Made by a program: the position numbers and the translations under genes. The notes beneath the pieces were generated by a model. The model had not been told where the DNA came from, did not search any database, and was given only the letters and a program-made list of their open reading frames with translations. Source: Dimorphilus gyrociliatus (taxonomy: Eukaryota; Annelida; Polychaeta; Dinophilidae). Taken from it: a stretch of 46,380 nt of DNA. The stretch spans positions 1-46,380 of the forward strand of contig CAJFCJ010000087.1 of assembly GCA_904063045.1 (NCBI GenBank). The letters are read 5' to 3'. Numbering within the stretch: the first letter of the stretch is position 1; each line of letters opens with the position of its first letter. Positions 43,162 to 46,380 of the stretch are shown here, in pieces.

Positions 43162-46100
43162 ATGAAGACTTTGTCAAAAATAATAATTCTCTCTTTTTTA
43201 AGTCTAAAATTTCAAAATTTAGGTAAAATATTATATTTTGGAATTAAATTGTAAAATTGATAATCAATCATCTCTTCCTAACAGAAGCGACTATCTGTTC
43301 AAGTTCAAAAAATTGTTCAAATTTTGAAAATTGTAAATTAGGTCAGTGTTCATGCAACTCAAAGTATGGAGAAGAAATATGCGAAAATAGTTAAGATTTT
43401 TCTTATGTCATTATAATAATTTTCATCTATAATTTTTACTTTTTACTTTGAATAATGATTTAAAAAGGTAAGAATTTAATTTTAAGAAGAGATGAGATTG
43501 CTGACGACACTGGCGATAGTAAAAGTATAGATTTACCAATGAATCTATGCTATGAACAATGTATGAATAGTGATGAGTGTGTTGGTATTTCCTACTTATT
43601 TACCATTTTTAAATGCCAATTACACCGTGAAATTACATATCCTTTAATTAAAAGTAACAATACTCTATCAATTATACGAAAAGGTAGGAATAAACTTGAT
43701 AATCCGGATTTAGGGTTAATTCTCTAATATCTCCATCCATAGATAAAAGACTAGGAGTATGCGGTCGAAATTTAAATATACCACCACCATTGGAAGAATG
43801 CTATACTTTCATTTGGCTTGAAAATGGTTGTTTTACAAAGGAATTTAAACCTAATAATAAAGAAAGATTAATGACAATTCAACAATTTTATAATTATTCA
43901 TTAGACATCTTTAAAAATTCAATTGAAAAATTTAAAACTAATTCAAATTTTGAATATTACAGATTAATCTGTTTTAGTAGTGTTGACCTAAAGTCAAATA
44001 TTGCTTTATATTCTAATGTTGAATTTATTGGAAAAATAGAAAATTCATTATACCATCCAAAACATATTGTTGATGGTATAACATTTCAAAATAACGCCTC
44101 TTTTGGCTCTTGCGCCATACTAACTGAATTGAACGGTTTACAAACGCAAATTACAATTAATTTGAAAGGATTTCATATTGTTAATAAAGTGATTTTATGG
44201 CCTACAAATGAGAATAGTATGAAATATTAAAAGATTTTTTTCCTTTATTCACATTCTCACTCTTTCTCTCTCTCTCTCTTTGTCTTTTACAGTTTATCAA
44301 TTATTGAAGATTTACTTACAAATTCCTGATAATTTATGCTCCGACAACATTCTCTTGAACAATAATTCATTCACAAATGTCTTATGTACAAATTTAAAAA
44401 TGATAAGATATTCAAAACTAATAATTGAACCAAAGTATGGAAATTATATTCATTTATGTCAAGTTGAAGTATTTTCCAGTAAGGGAAAACAATTATGAAA
44501 TTATTCATTTAAATCTTTATTCTTATTTTACAGGTAATATCGCTCATTGGAAGTTGACTATTTCAAAATACAATGATGGTGGTTTTCTGCAGAAATTAAC
44601 AAATGGAGATGAGAGTGATTCTGTTAAGTTACGTTTAGGCAAAAATTATTGGGTTGCAATTAATCTTTTAGCGTACTACAATGTTTTTGGCTTAGATTTT
44701 AGACTAGTTTCAAGTGCTTTAAACGCATTCAAATCTTTCTATGTTGAATTGACAAACGACAATCCCGCCGTTCAATATAATTCAATGAATTATTCATACT
44801 GTGGTGAAAAGGACGACAATATTCTTGGAGAAAGTGACAATTTTTATACAATTTTATGTAAAACTGGTGGAGTCAAAGGTCAATTTGTTGTTTTACGTTC
44901 AAATTTATTAAGTATATATGTAGTTGTAAGTGAAATTGAAATATTTGGAAACTATTTGAAAGATTTAGAGAAAAGATCTCAAAACATTCTATTTAATAAA
45001 CCGTGTTGGGCATCAACTATTTATTCAAGTAGGTCACATGCCTATTTGGCAACACTTGGAGTTCGTGGCGGATTATTCCATACAAAGAGGGAGAATAATC
45101 CTTGGATTTGGATAGATATGCTTGGAATGTATAAACTATTTCAAATCGCTATTCTAAATAGAAATAATAGGCGTAAGTTAGAATAGAAAAAAAAACTCTT
45201 CTTCCCCACTAATCCATTCATTAACCCTTTATTAGTCGCTTCCCGAACAAATTCACTAGTTGGAGTAGTGTCGAATTATCAAAAGTTTAATATCAAAGAA
45301 TCGCATTTATTTTCGAAAATCTGTTTTATCAATAAGAAAAAGTTCTTGAACGGAGAATACGCAATTTGGAATTGTCAACAGCCATTTCCTATTGGTCGTT
45401 ATGTAATACTATACTTGACTAAAAAGCAATATTTGCAATTTGTACTTGTTGAGGCGTATGGAGAAGAGATAATTAATACCAATTTCACTCTTATACCATT
45501 AATCAACAGCCATAGGACTGATAGTAGTAGTTTACAAGTCTACAATGATATAATTATATCCGATCAATTTCCAATAAAGATTATTGATGGATTATCAATA
45601 AATTCTAGATATGGGAAGCATTATCCTTCTTGTAGTGGAACATTGACAAATAACAATCAGGAAGGAAGGATCATAGCCTATATGGATAATTATTATAGGG
45701 TTGAAGAGATTGTTGTCCTACTCCCATTCAACTTTGCTCCAGGTAAAAATATTGTTATATTAATGATTTTGGAATGTAAATCTCTCTTCTCTCTCCTATC
45801 AGAAACATTTAAAGATGTTCAAGTGGCTGTTGAAACTTTCAACATTGAATTGCAAAGGCAAATTTGTACATTGAAAAATGAAATTACAATGGAGCATTTA
45901 TTGTACAACTGCCATTTTATCGGTGATAGAATATCATTCAATAAAATTGGTGGTAATAATAGAATGGAAATTTGTGAAATATATGTTTTTGGTAGAAAAC
46001 AACCATACAATAGCAGTAGTTTGTAAATTTCTTTTCCTTTTTGAAATTACTAGACACCTTTTAAATCTTCTAGGTTTAGGCCTATTTACAAAAGCATTAA

Positions 46101-46380
46101 ATGGATTTTCTCCACTTTCCAATAATTCTACTATCCAATTAAATTCAATTTGTAGTTATTCGATTAATCGTGAAATTTCTTTACAATTAAATAATTATTA
46201 TAAAATTATTGCTGTTGGATTTTTATTAACTAAAACTGCAAATTTTACTTTTGGGTTAGCGTTTTTTGGTGTTAATTATAAAACGGAAATACTTTGTACA
46301 AGTATCAAACGTATTCTACACATCGTTAATCCAACATTTTTTACATTCTTTTGTGAAAGTAAGATCATTGCAAATATTTG
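43162..46380 (+). CDS. secreted Cys-rich/PAN/multi-F5/8C protein, 3' partial (9 exons seen)
   Basis: Exons 43162-43222, 43285-43389, 43468-43683, 43743-44216, 44293-44478, 44534-45172, 45236-45742, 45803-45991 and 46074 onward join in frame; all eight introns are phase 1, 55-82 nt, GT..AG. About 894 residues are encoded before the window ends. Exon 1: signal peptide (MKTLSKIIILSFLSLKFQ). Exon 2 (residues 21-55): a small module with seven Cys, EB-like (CSSSKNCSNFENCKLGQCSC). Exon 3: PAN/Apple domain (CYEQCMNSDECVGISY..CQL). Exon 4: a second Cys-paired segment, then the start of a discoidin domain (SNIALYSNVEF). Exons 4-9 hold about five F5/8C-like units, recognised by NIA-x-W/K starts, VDG/IDG loops and closing strands LCQVEVFS, VSEIEIFG, LVEAYG and ICEIYVFG. 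An extracellular multivalent binding protein is likely. The 60-nt intron 45743-45802 is open in frame, so its removal is inferred from its GTAAAA..CTATCAG ends and the domain alignment. Confidence 0.75.

Noticed and set aside
1-46380. CRISPR array, operon, riboswitch or other bacterial features, and tRNA or rRNA genes.
   Set aside because: The window is intron-bearing animal DNA. No regularly spaced direct repeats, clover-leaf candidates or rRNA-like segments were seen.

Overview
The window is AT-rich (roughly 30% GC) nuclear DNA of an invertebrate animal. Supporting this are intron-containing genes with GT..AG junctions, metazoan secreted modules (F5/8 type C/discoidin, PAN/Apple, P-type trefoil, FAMeT-like, ITIH C-terminal), an LGR-type seven-helix receptor, and remnants of mariner, Tc1, MULE and LTR elements. 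Introns inside the genes are very short (about 50-70 nt) and almost all in phase 1, while intergenic DNA is long and full of transposon debris. The lineage cannot be fixed from the sequence. TAA, TAG and TGA all end plausible reading frames, so the standard code fits.

Layout. 1-2100: intergenic with a Tc1 remnant. 2.1-5.5 kb (+): a six-exon secreted F5/8C-F5/8C-FAMeT-like protein and a small orphan secreted protein, each with a TATA box. 6.4-8.2 kb: broken discoidin exons (+) and a one-exon fibrinogen-like/discoidin secreted protein (-). 8.2-13.5 kb: mostly intergenic with mariner and Tc1 pieces. 13.6-16.0 kb (-): a small Thr-rich mucin-like protein and a four-exon PAN-PAN-discoidin-like protein. 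16.6-19.1 kb: Tc1 and mariner fragments around a large ribonuclease-inhibitor-type LRR exon (-). 21.9-23.0 kb (+): a four-exon trefoil plus discoidin-like protein. 24.8-28.2 kb (-): a broken LGR-type 7TM receptor, with a PAN exon and LRR exon of the same strand just upstream, split from it by an LTR fragment. 29.8-32.8 kb (-): a four-exon, 760-aa all-helical secreted protein of no family I recognise, apparently three diverged copies of one domain, one per exon, with a solo LTR in intron 1. 33.4-39.3 kb: nested LTR copies, a fold-back, a 207-bp MITE, a degenerate MULE transposase and a second solo LTR. 39.4-42.8 kb: a broken Cys-rich/acidic-repeat gene, a secreted ITIH C-terminal-like gene with one frameshift, and a second MULE tail. 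43.2-46.4 kb (+): a nine-exon (so far) Cys-rich/PAN/multi-F5/8C gene that leaves the window.

Common theme. At least six loci build secreted proteins from a signal-peptide exon followed by phase-1 exons carrying PAN, discoidin, trefoil or related carbohydrate/protein-binding modules. This looks like a locally expanded, shuffled repertoire of secreted recognition or mucus/adhesive proteins. The function is inferred; nothing here shows the tissue or ligand. The most novel-looking gene is the three-domain helical secreted protein at 29792-32824.
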